NCBI GenBank assembly: GCA_029565065.1
Contig: JAKQOW010000171.1
Location: 1-64,000 of the forward strand
Direction: 5' to 3'
DNA from: Acidobacteriota bacterium
GTDB lineage: Bacteria > Acidobacteriota > JAAYUB01
DNA length: 64,000 nt
Below, piece by piece: positions 51,581 through 62,051 of the stretch. The notes under the pieces are model-generated. The model did not search any database. It worked only from the letters and a program-made list of their open reading frames with translations, and was not told where the DNA came from. Both the position numbers and the translations under genes were made by a program. Each line of letters begins with the position of its first letter. The stretch's first letter is position 1.

Positions 51581-52731
51581 CGGCCGAACACTCCCGGCAG
51601 GCGCGTCTGGCACGAGGGGCAGCGCCCGTCCTTCAATGCGTTCTGGACGATCTCGAAGCCCACCCGCTGGATGAGCATCCGGTTGCAGGAGGGGCAGCGC
51701 GTGCTCTCCTCGGGATGGCCGTAGACATTGCCCACATAGACGAACTTCAGGCCGACCTGACGCGCTTCGGCGCTGAGCTTCTCCAGCGTGGCCACCGGCG
51801 TGGGCGGCAGGTTCTGGAGCTTGTACATGGGGTGGAAACGCGTCAGATGCAGCGGAACCTGGTCGCCTAAATTCTGGCGGACCCAGCGGAACATCCTGCG
51901 GTTTTCCTCCAGGTTGTCATTGAGCGTCGGGATCACCAGCATCACCAGCTCCAGCCAGATGCCGGCCGCGGCGATCGCCGCCAGGGCGTCGAGGACCGGC
52001 TTGAGATGACCGCGGCACACTCTGGTGTAGAAGTCCTCGGAAAAGCCCTTGAAATCGACCTTAATGGCCGAAAGCACGGGGATGAGCTTGCGAAGCGGCT
52101 CGAGCTGGATGAAGCCGTTGGAGATCATGACGTTGCCGATTCCGAGCTTGCGGGCTTCCACGGCCACGTCGTACATGTATTCGTAAAACACCACCGGCTC
52201 GGAGTACGTGTAGGCGACGGTGGGACTGGCGTACTGGCGCGCCAGCGCCGCCACGCGCGCCGGCGGCAGATCCACGCACGGCACCTGCTCCGGCCGGAAC
52301 TGGGAGATCTGCCAGTTCTGACAGTACTGGCATTCCATGTTGCAGCCGGGCGTGGCGATGGATAGCGCCGTGGTGCCCGGCAGGTAATGGAACAGGGGCT
52401 TCTTTTCAATGGGATCGATATGGGTGGAGCAGACCTGGCCGTACGCCAGCGTGTAGTACTTCCCGCCGCGGTTTTCGCGCACGCCGCAGGTGCCGCGCTC
52501 CTGGTCGGCCACCACGCACTCCTGGGGGCAGAGCTTGCAGCGCACCTTCCGGTCGCCCAGCGGCTCCCAAGAGCGGGCCTCCCGCGCCGGCGGCACCGCC
52601 CCGCTCTTGAACTTCAGGCCGCCCAGGTCCACGGCCGGACGCCCTCCCCCGGCCCGGTCCTGGCCCAGGGCGCAGCCGCAGGCGGCGAGGGTGAACAGCT
52701 TCGCCATGTCCCGTCGGCTCCAGCGCGTCAT
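51577..52731 (-). CDS. amrS: AmmeMemoRadiSam-system radical SAM enzyme with Tat-like signal
   Basis: A 384-residue radical SAM enzyme. The SAM/4Fe-4S motif is C130-x3-C134-x2-C137 (CNMECQYC). Further cysteines lie at 65, 68, 72 and 82, and a C-terminal zinc ribbon has CPSC twice. The N-terminus MTRWSRRDMAKLFTLAAC looks like a twin-arginine signal with a possible lipobox (LAAC), which is unexpected for a radical SAM protein. ATG 52731 is chosen because GGAG lies 6 nt upstream. It sits 43 bp after the DUF362 gene and overlaps larA by 4 bp. Its reaction is unknown; partners are likely the MEMO-AMMECR1 and DUF362 proteins. Confidence 0.9.
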   Translation of the reverse strand: MTRWSRRDMAKLFTLAACGCALGQDRAGGGRPAVDLGGLKFKSGAVPPAREARSWEPLGDRKVRCKLCPQECVVADQERGTCGVRENRGGKYYTLAYGQVCSTHIDPIEKKPLFHYLPGTTALSIATPGCNMECQYCQNWQISQFRPEQVPCVDLPPARVAALARQYASPTVAYTYSEPVVFYEYMYDVAVEARKLGIGNVMISNGFIQLEPLRKLIPVLSAIKVDFKGFSEDFYTRVCRGHLKPVLDALAAIAAAGIWLELVMLVIPTLNDNLEENRRMFRWVRQNLGDQVPLHLTRFHPMYKLQNLPPTPVATLEKLSAEARQVGLKFVYVGNVYGHPEESTRCPSCNRMLIQRVGFEIVQNALKDGRCPSCQTRLPGVFGR

Positions 52732-52774
52732 GACCATCTCCTCGATCCGGAGGGCGCGTTCGGCGCCGGCCGGA

Positions 52775-53773
52775 TCAGATCTCCAGCCAGCGGATGGCGT
52801 CCAGGCGGGCCTCCCCGAGGCCCAATCGCCCGGCTTCCGCGAGGTAGGCCGGGGCGCGGCGTTCGGCGGCCAGCGTGGACATCCCCGCCTCGCGGCGCCG
52901 GCGGTCGATGATCTCCTGCGCCACCCGGTCGGCGGCCACGCCGTCCGTGGCGACCAGGAGCCCGTGAAAAGGCCAGGTGTACGTTGAATGGAAGGCCGGC
53001 CCACCGTGATACTGGGCCAGGTGGGCGTCGGCGATGTGCAGCCGGACTTTGCGGCGGATGCTGTCGTGGGTCCAGAGGTGGGCGACGAACGGGGAGCAGT
53101 TGTCGTCGTGGTACTTGTTCGGGTTGTGGATGACGCCATAGAAATTCTTCAGCATCACCGCCACGCCGGCCAGGTCGTGGTCCTTGAGCACGCCCAGGTT
53201 GATCACCGCGGTGCAGTGCCGCGTGAGGATGCGGGCGAAGCAGGAGCCCACCGTCATGGCCTGGCTGAGCTGCGGCTCATAGCCGTCCGCCAGCGCGTCG
53301 GTGCCGAAGATTTTCAGTCCGCTGCCTGTGGTGTTCAGCGAATAGCCTGCCCGTTGGAGTTCCCGATCGGAGCGGTCCCAGACGATGATGTGCTCGTCCG
53401 GGATTCCGGCTCCGTTGAGCCGCGCGGCGATCGCCCGGACCAGCTCGAAGCGCGGGACCAGCGGCCGGCCGGCCATGGCGTTCACCTTGATGGCGACCAC
53501 GTCATCGGGCCGGAACAGCCGCTTCCAGGCGGCCGTGACGGACTCATCCTCCATCAACCGGGCCATGGCGCGGTCTAGCAGCGCGCCCGGCGTCGCCGGG
53601 GCGGCGCTCCCCTTGGCGGATCGGGCGACAATCACCCGGCCCCGCCAACGGTCCGCCGGAACGGTCTCGCCGAATGCGTTGCGGAACCAGGCAGACGATG
53701 TGCCGATGAGCAGGGGGCCGGCCGCGGCGGTCTTGATACTGTCGGCCAGAAACTGACGCCTACTCCTTCTCAT
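52775..53773 (-). CDS. DUF362 protein with Tat signal
   Basis: A 332-residue DUF362-family protein. The N-terminus MRRSRRQFLADS matches the twin-arginine consensus S-R-R-x-F-L, followed by a weakly hydrophobic stretch. Family features are PDDVVAIKVNAMAG (about 88-101), INLGVLKDHDLAGVAVMLKNFYGVIHNP (about 194-221) and LHIADAHLAQYHGG. No ferredoxin CxxC cluster is seen, so it is the short version of the family. DUF362 is often found near iron-sulfur and radical SAM genes; its reaction is not known. It overlaps the MEMO-AMMECR1 gene by 14 bp. Confidence 0.85.
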   Translation of the reverse strand: MRRSRRQFLADSIKTAAAGPLLIGTSSAWFRNAFGETVPADRWRGRVIVARSAKGSAAPATPGALLDRAMARLMEDESVTAAWKRLFRPDDVVAIKVNAMAGRPLVPRFELVRAIAARLNGAGIPDEHIIVWDRSDRELQRAGYSLNTTGSGLKIFGTDALADGYEPQLSQAMTVGSCFARILTRHCTAVINLGVLKDHDLAGVAVMLKNFYGVIHNPNKYHDDNCSPFVAHLWTHDSIRRKVRLHIADAHLAQYHGGPAFHSTYTWPFHGLLVATDGVAADRVAQEIIDRRRREAGMSTLAAERRAPAYLAEAGRLGLGEARLDAIRWLEI

Positions 53774-55298
53774 GGAAGACCACCGCCGTGAAGGTCATCA
53801 GGACGGCGTCCGGCTCGCGATAGGCGCCGGCGGGCAGACCGGCCTTGCGGCAGACCTGCTCCAGGAACTGCCGCCGGTCCCAGCCCCACTCCACGGGAAC
53901 CTGGGGCAGGAGCAGCCCGGACCGGCCGCCTTTCTGGATCACAAGGCCGTGCTTCCCCACCTGCACGGTTTGCGGATCGGGACACGGCGCCAGGGGGGAG
54001 AGGACGGAAATTTCAATCCGGAGCTTCTTGAGCTCGTCCCTGGTCACCGGCGGGAACCGCGGATCGCGGACCGCCGCGTTGACGGCCATGTCGGCGACCG
54101 CCTGGTACAGCGGGACCTGCGGCGTGACGTAACCGATGCAACCCCGCAGCTCGCCGCCGCGGGTGAGTGTGACGAACGCGCCGCGGAGTTCCTTGAGCCG
54201 CGGGGTGAGCGGATACGCGCCGGCGTCCACCGCCGGCTGCCGGCCTACGTTCAGATAGACATCCAGCGTCCGGCGGGCAATGGTGAGCAGGGTGTTCTTC
54301 TCAGCCGCGGTCAGCGTGTACTCGGCCGCAGCCGGAACCTCCTGTGCGTCGCCGGCGACCAGCGGGTCGGCAAAGAGGATGGAAACATAGCTGACGGAGT
54401 TCGTGAAGTCGCGGGTGATTTCCCCGGAGGTGGTGTAGTCCAGCACCCGGCCCTTGATCACCTTGCTCTTCGCCAGTTGCTGCAGCGCACGGATCGCGAT
54501 GCTGATGCCGTTGCGGCCGCAGATCGTGTCGTGGGTGGTCCGCAGGTGTTCCATGAAGCCGTCGTAGTCCAGGGCGGCGATCTGGCCCGCCGCCTTCAGG
54601 TTCCATTTTTTCAGGTTGCCCGCCGGATCATCGCGGAACGGCACGAAGCCGTAGTTGGGGCCGTAATGGGTGAAGTCAGAGGAGACCACGAGCAGAGTCC
54701 GTTCGTCGAGAAGCGGCTCGAGAAGCCCGGCCAGCGTCCGCACATCCTCCGGCTTCAGGTCGCCCACCAGGAGGGGGACGATCCGGGCCTTGGGCAGGGC
54801 CACCTGGATGAACGGCAGCTGGCATTCCAGGGCGTGTTCCCGGACGTGCGCGTCGGGCGCGTCCACGAACAGGGCGTGGGCTTGCAGCCGCCGGCAGGTT
54901 TCCAGATCGAGATACACCGGGCCCAGCGGTGTGTCGTAGGCAGCGACGGGGGCGATGGACGCTCCGCGGAAGGCGCCGTAGTGAGCCGGGGCCAGCAGCA
55001 CCACGCGCTCCCACTTGCCGCCGCGCAAGTGCACGTAGCCGGCGGCGGCGGTGGAGCCCGAATACACGTAGCCGGCGTGGGGCACCACCAGCGCCACCGG
55101 CGGCTCTTCCGGTTTGCGCACTGCGTTGCGGGCCGCCCGGTCAAGCAGAGACTGCACCTGCGTCCGGAGACCGTCGGGTGACGCCTCGTACCACAAACCG
55201 GCCACCGCCGCCTTGCGGTGGGGCAGATCGCCCGCCGCCGTCGGCACGACCATCACCGCCATCAACAGACCCGCCAGCAAACAATACAGGGCTTTCAT
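53760..55298 (-). CDS. Exported MEMO-AMMECR1 fusion protein
   Basis: A 512-residue fusion with a Sec signal peptide (MKALYCLLAGLLMAVMVVP, cleavage near residue 23). The MEMO domain (about 25-310) is related to extradiol dioxygenases and keeps His74 (VVPHAGYVYSG), His106 (APAHYGAF), His211 (SSDFTHYG) and Cys260 (TTHDTIC), matching the spacing of the metal ligands in human MEMO1. The AMMECR1 domain (about 330-512) has the hallmark LRGCIGYV. ATG 55298 has GAGGA just upstream. The three-part AmmeMemoRadiSam system is known from genomics, but its chemistry is undescribed. Here it looks periplasmic or lipid-anchored. Confidence 0.92.
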   Translation of the reverse strand: MKALYCLLAGLLMAVMVVPTAAGDLPHRKAAVAGLWYEASPDGLRTQVQSLLDRAARNAVRKPEEPPVALVVPHAGYVYSGSTAAAGYVHLRGGKWERVVLLAPAHYGAFRGASIAPVAAYDTPLGPVYLDLETCRRLQAHALFVDAPDAHVREHALECQLPFIQVALPKARIVPLLVGDLKPEDVRTLAGLLEPLLDERTLLVVSSDFTHYGPNYGFVPFRDDPAGNLKKWNLKAAGQIAALDYDGFMEHLRTTHDTICGRNGISIAIRALQQLAKSKVIKGRVLDYTTSGEITRDFTNSVSYVSILFADPLVAGDAQEVPAAAEYTLTAAEKNTLLTIARRTLDVYLNVGRQPAVDAGAYPLTPRLKELRGAFVTLTRGGELRGCIGYVTPQVPLYQAVADMAVNAAVRDPRFPPVTRDELKKLRIEISVLSPLAPCPDPQTVQVGKHGLVIQKGGRSGLLLPQVPVEWGWDRRQFLEQVCRKAGLPAGAYREPDAVLMTFTAVVFHEKE

Positions 55299-55351
55299 TG
55301 CATCCTCAGTAATACCGTGCATGGCGGAACGCGCCGGACCGCATGATCCGG

Positions 55352-56371
55352 TCACTTTTCCACCGCTTTGTAGCTTTCCTTGTGGCTCACTTTCAGCTTG
55401 TCGGGCTTGCCGTCACGATTTATGTCCGCTTCCGCTTCGACGCGGATCTTCCGGTTCTTGTTGTCCAGCTTCTGGTTCGTGGGCGTGTAGGCCATGGTGT
55501 ACTGGTAGCGCAGATACATGTTCAGATTGCGGAAGACGCTGGGATATTCCGTGCTGAACCGCGGGAAAAAGGCGATGCCGCCGGTCTTCTTGGTGATGGA
55601 CTTGAGACGGAGATCGGCCATCAGCAGGTCGGAGCGGGTGGCCGAAGAATAGAGCGGCTCGTTAATCGTCCGCTCGAGCTGCCCCATGCTGACGGCGTAG
55701 ATCACCGAATCCGAGGTCGCCGCGGCCTTGAGGGCGTCGTCGTAGGTCTTCTTGCTGAAGGTGTCCAGACCCGTGCTCAGCATGATGACCGCCTTCTTGC
55801 CCTGCACGTCCCGCATCCGGTCGATGGTGAAGATGACCACGTCGGCCAGCGCACTCTCGTTGAATCCCTTGTAGTAGAGGCTGATGTTCGCCTCGCGGAT
55901 GATCTTCTGCTTGTCGAGGGTGAAGTCCACCGCGATGCGGGGCTTGATGTCGTAGGTGATCAACGCGCAGTAGTCGTCCGGGCGCAGGTTCTTGACGAAA
56001 TCCAGGACGGCGTACCAGAAATCGTGTTCGAGGCCGGAGATGATCCCGCTGGATTCGAGCACCAGCACCACGTTGATGGGCGAAAGATCCGGAAAGAAAT
56101 TGGTCAGCTCCTGCAGTTGGCCGTCCTCATACACCTTGAAGTAGCTCTTGTCCAGCCCCGTGATGAGGTTGCCGTCCTTGTCGGTGACCACCACGTTGAG
56201 TGTGACCGCCGGGATGTTGACGCTGACGGACGTGTAGCCTTCGATCTTCTCGTCCTTGCCCTTCTGTCCCTTGCGAACCTGGCCGGTGTCGTCCTGAGCG
56301 ACGCCGAGCCCGACGACGGCACCGAGCAGCACGGCAGCCGCAAACATCGTCAGAGATCGTCTCCGGATCAT
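55352..56371 (-). CDS. Secreted VWFA-related (acidobacterial-type) protein
   Basis: A 339-residue protein with a signal peptide (MIRRRSLTMFAAAVLLGAVV, cleaved near VAQ) and a VWA domain. VTDKDGNLITGLDKSYFKVYEDG is the N-terminal family signature. NVVLVLESSGII stands where the metal motif D-x-S-x-S is expected (Glu for Asp, Ile for Ser), so metal binding is doubtful. KKAVIMLSTGLDTFSKKTYDD and NLYMYLRYQYTMAYTP-like strands follow. It has its own promoter at 56391-56418 and heads the operon with MEMO-AMMECR1 53 bp downstream. A paralogue is at 228-1226. Confidence 0.87.
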   Translation of the reverse strand: MIRRRSLTMFAAAVLLGAVVGLGVAQDDTGQVRKGQKGKDEKIEGYTSVSVNIPAVTLNVVVTDKDGNLITGLDKSYFKVYEDGQLQELTNFFPDLSPINVVLVLESSGIISGLEHDFWYAVLDFVKNLRPDDYCALITYDIKPRIAVDFTLDKQKIIREANISLYYKGFNESALADVVIFTIDRMRDVQGKKAVIMLSTGLDTFSKKTYDDALKAAATSDSVIYAVSMGQLERTINEPLYSSATRSDLLMADLRLKSITKKTGGIAFFPRFSTEYPSVFRNLNMYLRYQYTMAYTPTNQKLDNKNRKIRVEAEADINRDGKPDKLKVSHKESYKAVEK

Positions 56372-56390
56372 GAGATTTCACCTCCGGAAC

Positions 56391-56418
56391 ATTATACACA
56401 AACCTCGGCCGCACGCAA
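56391..56418 (-). promoter_or_regulatory. Promoter of the VWA / AmmeMemoRadiSam operon
   Basis: On the minus strand TTGCGT (56413-56418), 16 bp, and a perfect TATAAT (56391-56396). The predicted start is about 56385; GGAGG lies about 8 nt before the ATG at 56371. It separates this operon from DUF58 and MoxR upstream. Confidence 0.6.
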
Positions 56419-56474
56419 CGGGCATGTGCCGCTACATCAACAGATTCCCGACGCGACGGTTGGTTTCGGGCGGG

Positions 56475-57362
56475 TCAGGCGCGAGTTTGGATCTGTAGCC
56501 GCCGGTGGAAGAGTTGCTGAAGCTCTGTCTCATACGCCGAGTCGGTTTTCAGGAGCAGGAAATCGGCGCCCGCCTTCTGGAAGATGGCCGCGACTTCCTC
56601 GAGGCGTCGCCTGACTCCGGCGGCGTACTGTTCGCGGGTCCGCCGATTGACCGCGACCACGCGGGCGCGGGACGCGACGCCGTCGAGGACGAACACCCCG
56701 CCGGGCGGCCCTTCCACCTCGGTGGGATCCAGAATCCCCAAGGCGATCACGTCATGGCGGCGGCACGCCATCTCCAGCTGTTCGGGGATCCACCGGGAGT
56801 ATATGAAATCTCCCACCAGGAAGACGACGCTCTTCTTCTTGAGCCCGTGGGTGAGAAACTTGAGAAGCTCGTCCAGGTCGCCGCGATGGCCGACGAGGCG
56901 CGCGGCCAGGATCCGCTTCAGGAGCAGGAAGCCCTGCTGATTCCCCTTCTGCGGGGGGACGAACTCCATGGGGGCGTCGCCGCCGTACACGATCAGACCG
57001 GGCCGGTCGCCGGTATGCAACGCCGAGAAGATCAGCAGCGCGGCGATCTCGGCCGCCGCGTGGAATTTCGTGCGGGTGGTGGTCCCGTAATCCATGGTGC
57101 GGGAGCCCTGCAGGGCGGTGATGATGTTGAGCTCCCGCTCCTCCATGAGCTGCTTGACGTACAGGTTGCGGTGGCGGGCCGAGACGTTCCAGTCGATGAG
57201 CCGGATGTCGTCCCCCTCCACGTACTCGCGCACCTCAGAAAACTCGAGCCCCTGCCCCCGGAAGACATTCCGGTATGACGAGGCCAGCCCGCCCTGCATC
57301 TTCTTGCGGGTGCGGATCTGGATCAGGTGCAGGTTGCGGAGCAGGTCCTTGAGTTCCAGCAC
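56475..57362 (-). CDS. DUF58 domain protein
   Basis: A 295-residue DUF58 protein with a VWA-like fold. The core motif EFSEVREYVEGDDIRLIDWNVSARHRNLYVKQL (about residues 40-72) is the family signature, and VFLVGDFIYSRWIPEQ follows. DUF58 genes normally sit beside MoxR ATPases and VWA proteins, as here: MoxR is 45 bp upstream and the VWA protein 103 bp downstream. Together they are thought to act as a chaperone-like module for assembling or activating protein complexes; the client is unknown. Confidence 0.92.
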   Translation of the reverse strand: MLELKDLLRNLHLIQIRTRKKMQGGLASSYRNVFRGQGLEFSEVREYVEGDDIRLIDWNVSARHRNLYVKQLMEERELNIITALQGSRTMDYGTTTRTKFHAAAEIAALLIFSALHTGDRPGLIVYGGDAPMEFVPPQKGNQQGFLLLKRILAARLVGHRGDLDELLKFLTHGLKKKSVVFLVGDFIYSRWIPEQLEMACRRHDVIALGILDPTEVEGPPGGVFVLDGVASRARVVAVNRRTREQYAAGVRRRLEEVAAIFQKAGADFLLLKTDSAYETELQQLFHRRLQIQTRA

Positions 57363-57407
57363 GACTCTATCCCATGCCTCCGGGCCGGTCGGATCCCGCC
57401 GGGGCGG

Positions 57408-58427
57408 TTACGGAACATTGACCGTGTTCAGGATCGTCTTGATGATCTCGTCGGCCGTGATGCCCTGGGCCTCGGCCTCGAACGACAGGAGGATGCGGTG
57501 GCGCAGCACATCGGCGCACACCTCCTTGATGTCCTCGGGCACGACGAAATTCCGGCCCATCAGGAACGCGTGGGCCCGGGCACCCACCTTCAGGGCGATG
57601 GTGCCGCGCGGCGACGAGCCGAATCGGATGAACCGCGCCACGTCGAGTCCGTAGTCGGCGGGACAGCGCGTGGCGAACACGATGTCGAGGATGTAGTCCA
57701 CGACCCGGTCGTCGATGTACACCTTGTTGGCCATGATCCGCAGCTTCTGGATGCGCTCCGGGACGATCACCTTCTGGAGCTGGATCTGCCGGCCCCGCGC
57801 CAGGTCCATGGCCACGCCTTCCCCTTCGGTCATCCGCTGCAGGATCTTCTTCTCGGCGTTCTTGTCCGGGTACGAGATGAGGATCTTCATCAGAAAGCGG
57901 TCCACCTGCGCTTCGGGCAGCGGGTAGGTGCCCTCCTGCTCGATGGGGTTCTGGGTGGCCAGCACGAGGAACGGATCGGTGAGGGGAAACGTCTCCTTGC
58001 CGATGGTCACCTGTTTCTCCTGCATGGCTTCCAGCAGGGCCGACTGCACCTTGGCGGGCGCCCGGTTGATTTCGTCGGCCAGGAGCACGTTGGTGAAGAT
58101 GGGCCCCTTGCGAGGCTCGAAGGCGGTGGTCTGGGAGTTGAAGATCATGGTCCCGATCAAGTCGGCGGGGAGCAGGTCCGGCGTGAACTGGATCCGCTTG
58201 AAGTCCAGGTTCAGCACCTCGGCCAGAGAGCTCACCGCCATGCTCTTGGCCAGGCCGGGCACGCCCTCGACGAGGATGTGGCCGCCGGTGAGCAGTCCGA
58301 TGAGGAGGCGGTTGAGCAGCTTCTCCTGCCCGACGATCCGCTTCTTCAGCTCGCCCAGGATGCGCTGAACGTGAAACAGCTCGTTCTGGACATCTTCCCG
58401 GCTGATGGTGAACTTGGTGGAGGTCAT
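57408..58427 (-). CDS. MoxR-family AAA+ ATPase
   Basis: A 339-residue AAA+ chaperone ATPase of the MoxR group. Walker A is GVPGLAKSMAVSSLAEVL, Walker B is VLLADEINRAPAKVQSALLEAM, and sensor 1 lies in LATQNPIEQEGTYPLPEAQVDRF, the strongest MoxR signature. The C-terminal lid has AFLMGRNFVVPEDIKEV. ATG 58427 starts at MTSTKF; six codons upstream are also open but lack a ribosome site. First gene of the moxR-DUF58 pair, divergent from the SCO-oxidase operon across 155 bp. Confidence 0.95.
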   Translation of the reverse strand: MTSTKFTISREDVQNELFHVQRILGELKKRIVGQEKLLNRLLIGLLTGGHILVEGVPGLAKSMAVSSLAEVLNLDFKRIQFTPDLLPADLIGTMIFNSQTTAFEPRKGPIFTNVLLADEINRAPAKVQSALLEAMQEKQVTIGKETFPLTDPFLVLATQNPIEQEGTYPLPEAQVDRFLMKILISYPDKNAEKKILQRMTEGEGVAMDLARGRQIQLQKVIVPERIQKLRIMANKVYIDDRVVDYILDIVFATRCPADYGLDVARFIRFGSSPRGTIALKVGARAHAFLMGRNFVVPEDIKEVCADVLRHRILLSFEAEAQGITADEIIKTILNTVNVP

Positions 58428-58530
58428 GGTGGAACGCTCCCGCAAAAACTATGTCGGATCAAGGAGTCACATGGTACCATAGCTCTTGCGTTTCAGCCAA
58501 GTCACGAAGTCGGTACCGGATGTTTTTCGG

Positions 58531-58558
58531 TTGGATTTCTGTATTCTTTTGTTAAGAT
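58531..58558 (+). promoter_or_regulatory. Candidate promoter of SCO-oxidase operon
   Basis: TTGGAT (58531-58536), 16 bp, TAAGAT (58553-58558), in an AT-rich stretch 25 bp before the SCO ATG, which has AGGAGG about 7 nt upstream. Confidence 0.5.
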
Positions 58559-58582
58559 ATTTTAAACACTCAGGAGGGCCTC

Positions 58583-59369
58583 ATGACGCGTCCCATGACC
58601 GCCATGATCTGCTTGTTGCTGACCGCCACCTTGTCGGCGCAGGCGCCCCCCCCGCCCGCCGCCGATGACGAAATCGGCGTGGAGGAGCATCTCGGCGAAA
58701 CGATCCCCCTGGACCTCATGTTCAAGGACGAAGAGGGCCGCGACGTCCGTCTGGACGATCTGGTGGACAAGCCCACCCTGCTGATCCTGGTTTACTACCG
58801 CTGCCCCAGCATCTGCAATCCGCTCATGAACGGCGTCGCCGAAGGCCTGGACCGACTGGACCTCGTGGCCGGCCGGGACTACACCATGCTGACCATCTCG
58901 TTCGACGACCGGGAAGGCCCCGACCTGGCTAAGGAGAAGAAGTCCAACTATCTGAAAACCTTCCGCCGGCCGTTCCCCCCTGAGGGCTGGCGCTTCCTCA
59001 CCGGCGACACGGCCGCGATCCGGGCGCTGACCCGGTCGGTGGGCTTCAAGTACAAGCGCGATGGTGAGGATTACCTGCACCCGGTCACCATGATGGCGAT
59101 CTCGCCGCAAGGGAAGATCGTCCGCTACCTGTACGGGATGACATTCCTGCCGTTCGACCTGAAGATGGCCGTTTTCGAGGCCGCCGAGGGGCGGGTGGGG
59201 CCGACCATCAGTAAGGTGATGCTCTACTGCTTCAGCTACGACCCCGAGGGCAAGACTTACGTGTTCAACATCCTGAAAGTGACCGGGACGCTGCTCCTGG
59301 TCCTCATCGGCTGCTTTCTGCTGTTCCTGGTCATCACCTCGAAAAAACGCCAGAAGGAGAAGTCGCGCG

Positions 59370-59383
<14 letters not shown>
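58583..59383 (+). CDS. SCO1/SenC-family copper chaperone
   Basis: A thioredoxin-fold protein that delivers copper to the CuA site of the oxidase encoded downstream. The signal peptide is residues 1-19. Metal ligands are Cys74 and Cys78 (YRCPSIC) and His166 (YLHPVTM), the expected CxxxC plus His. Unlike mitochondrial or Bacillus SCO, the membrane anchor is C-terminal: a hydrophobic segment at about 228-252 (LKVTGTLLLVLIGCFLLFLVI) ends in a basic tail. It overlaps the subunit I gene by 14 bp, which strengthens the role. Confidence 0.93.
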
Positions 59384-60994
<1,611 letters not shown>

Positions 60995-60998
<4 letters not shown>

Positions 60999-61753
60999 GC
61001 ACCGCGACGCTTCACGAACCTCACGTCCACGTGGACGCCACCGGCGCCAAAATCGCCATGTGGCTGTTCCTGTTCACGGAGTTGCTCCTCTTCGGCGGGC
61101 TGTTCCTGGCCTATGCCGTCTTCCGGACGTACTACCCGGCCGACTTCCACTACGCCACCACGACGCTGTCGGTTTCCATCGGCGCCCTCAACACCGCGCT
61201 CCTGCTCACCTCCAGCCTGACCATGGTGCTGTCGGTGGCCGCCCTGGAGCGGCTCAACCGGCGGCTGAGCGTCATCCTGCTGGGGGTGACCGCTCTGCTG
61301 GGAATCCTATTCCTGGTCAACAAGTACTTCGAATGGTCGGCCAAGTTCCACCATGGGCTCTACCCCGGCTCCCAGGACCTGGCCCTCCACCCGGACGGCG
61401 AGAAGGTGTTCTACGGCCTCTACTTCACCATGACCGGCCTGCACGGCGTGCACGTGCTGGTGGGCGTGGGGGTGCTGGCGGTGATTCTGGCGATGATCGC
61501 CCGACGCCCGCGCCGGACGGTGAGCGTGCCCATCGCGGCGCCCACCGCCCTCGCCCTCCAGGGGGACAGCGGGCCGCTCTGGCACCAGGCGGCGGACGCC
61601 CAACTGGACGCGGTCGACGTCACCCTCGTGTACCGCGAGAACGAAGCGGTCGCTCACCGGCAGCTCATCAAGCTGGAGAACGCCGGCCTGTACTGGCACC
61701 TGGTGGACGTGATCTGGATCTTCCTTTTCCCCCTGCTCTACCTGATCTCGTGA
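60995..61753 (+). CDS. ctaE: Cytochrome c oxidase subunit III
   Basis: A 252-residue subunit with seven hydrophobic segments starting KIAMWLFLFTELLLFGGLFL, then YFTMTGLHGVHVLVG and WHLVDVIWIFLFPLLYL, all typical. The link between the last two helices (about residues 170-228) is roughly twice the usual length. ATG 60995 overlaps the end of ctaD; the frame is open far upstream through ctaD, but that part is not coding. A His-rich N-terminus (HEPHVHVDA) precedes the first helix. Confidence 0.94.
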
Positions 61754-61764
61754 GGAGGCCGACC

Positions 61765-62043
61765 ATGGAAAAGAAAGAGCTCGTGCCATACGGCACCTAC
61801 ATCATGATCTGGTTCGGCCTGCTCGTGCTCACCGGCGTGACCATCATCGCCGCCAGCCTGCATTTCGGCCAGTGGAGCATCATGACGGCCATCGCCATCG
61901 CCACGGTGAAAGGCGCGCTGGTCCTGTTCATATTCATGAACCTGAAACGGGAGGAGCGGCTGTTCAAGATCATGCTCTCCCTCGCCCTGATCACCATGAC
62001 CGTGATCATGGTGCTGACGTTCGCCGACATCTCCTTCCGCTGA
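61765..62043 (+). CDS. Cytochrome c oxidase subunit IV (prokaryotic)
   Basis: A 92-residue protein with three membrane helices (YIMIWFGLLVLTGVTIIAA, MTAIAIATVKGALVLFIFM, IMLSLALITMTVIMVLTF), the usual form of the small bacterial subunit IV. KGALVLFIFMNLKREERLFK carries the family's K-x9-F-M-x-L region. ATG 61765 has GAGGAGG upstream. It lies 11 bp after subunit III and 8 bp before subunit II. Confidence 0.9.
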   Translation: MEKKELVPYGTYIMIWFGLLVLTGVTIIAASLHFGQWSIMTAIAIATVKGALVLFIFMNLKREERLFKIMLSLALITMTVIMVLTFADISFR

Positions 62044-62051
62044 GGTGACCG

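Noticed and set aside
52732..53139. N-terminal extension of the radical SAM protein
   Set aside because: Overlaps the DUF362 gene in another frame and has no conserved sequence. GGAG supports ATG 52731.
58471..58480. ATGGTACCAT palindrome before moxR as an operator
   Set aside because: Only ten bases, a common chance palindrome, and the flanking -35/-10 match (TTGGCT, 18 bp, TACCAT) is too weak to name a promoter.
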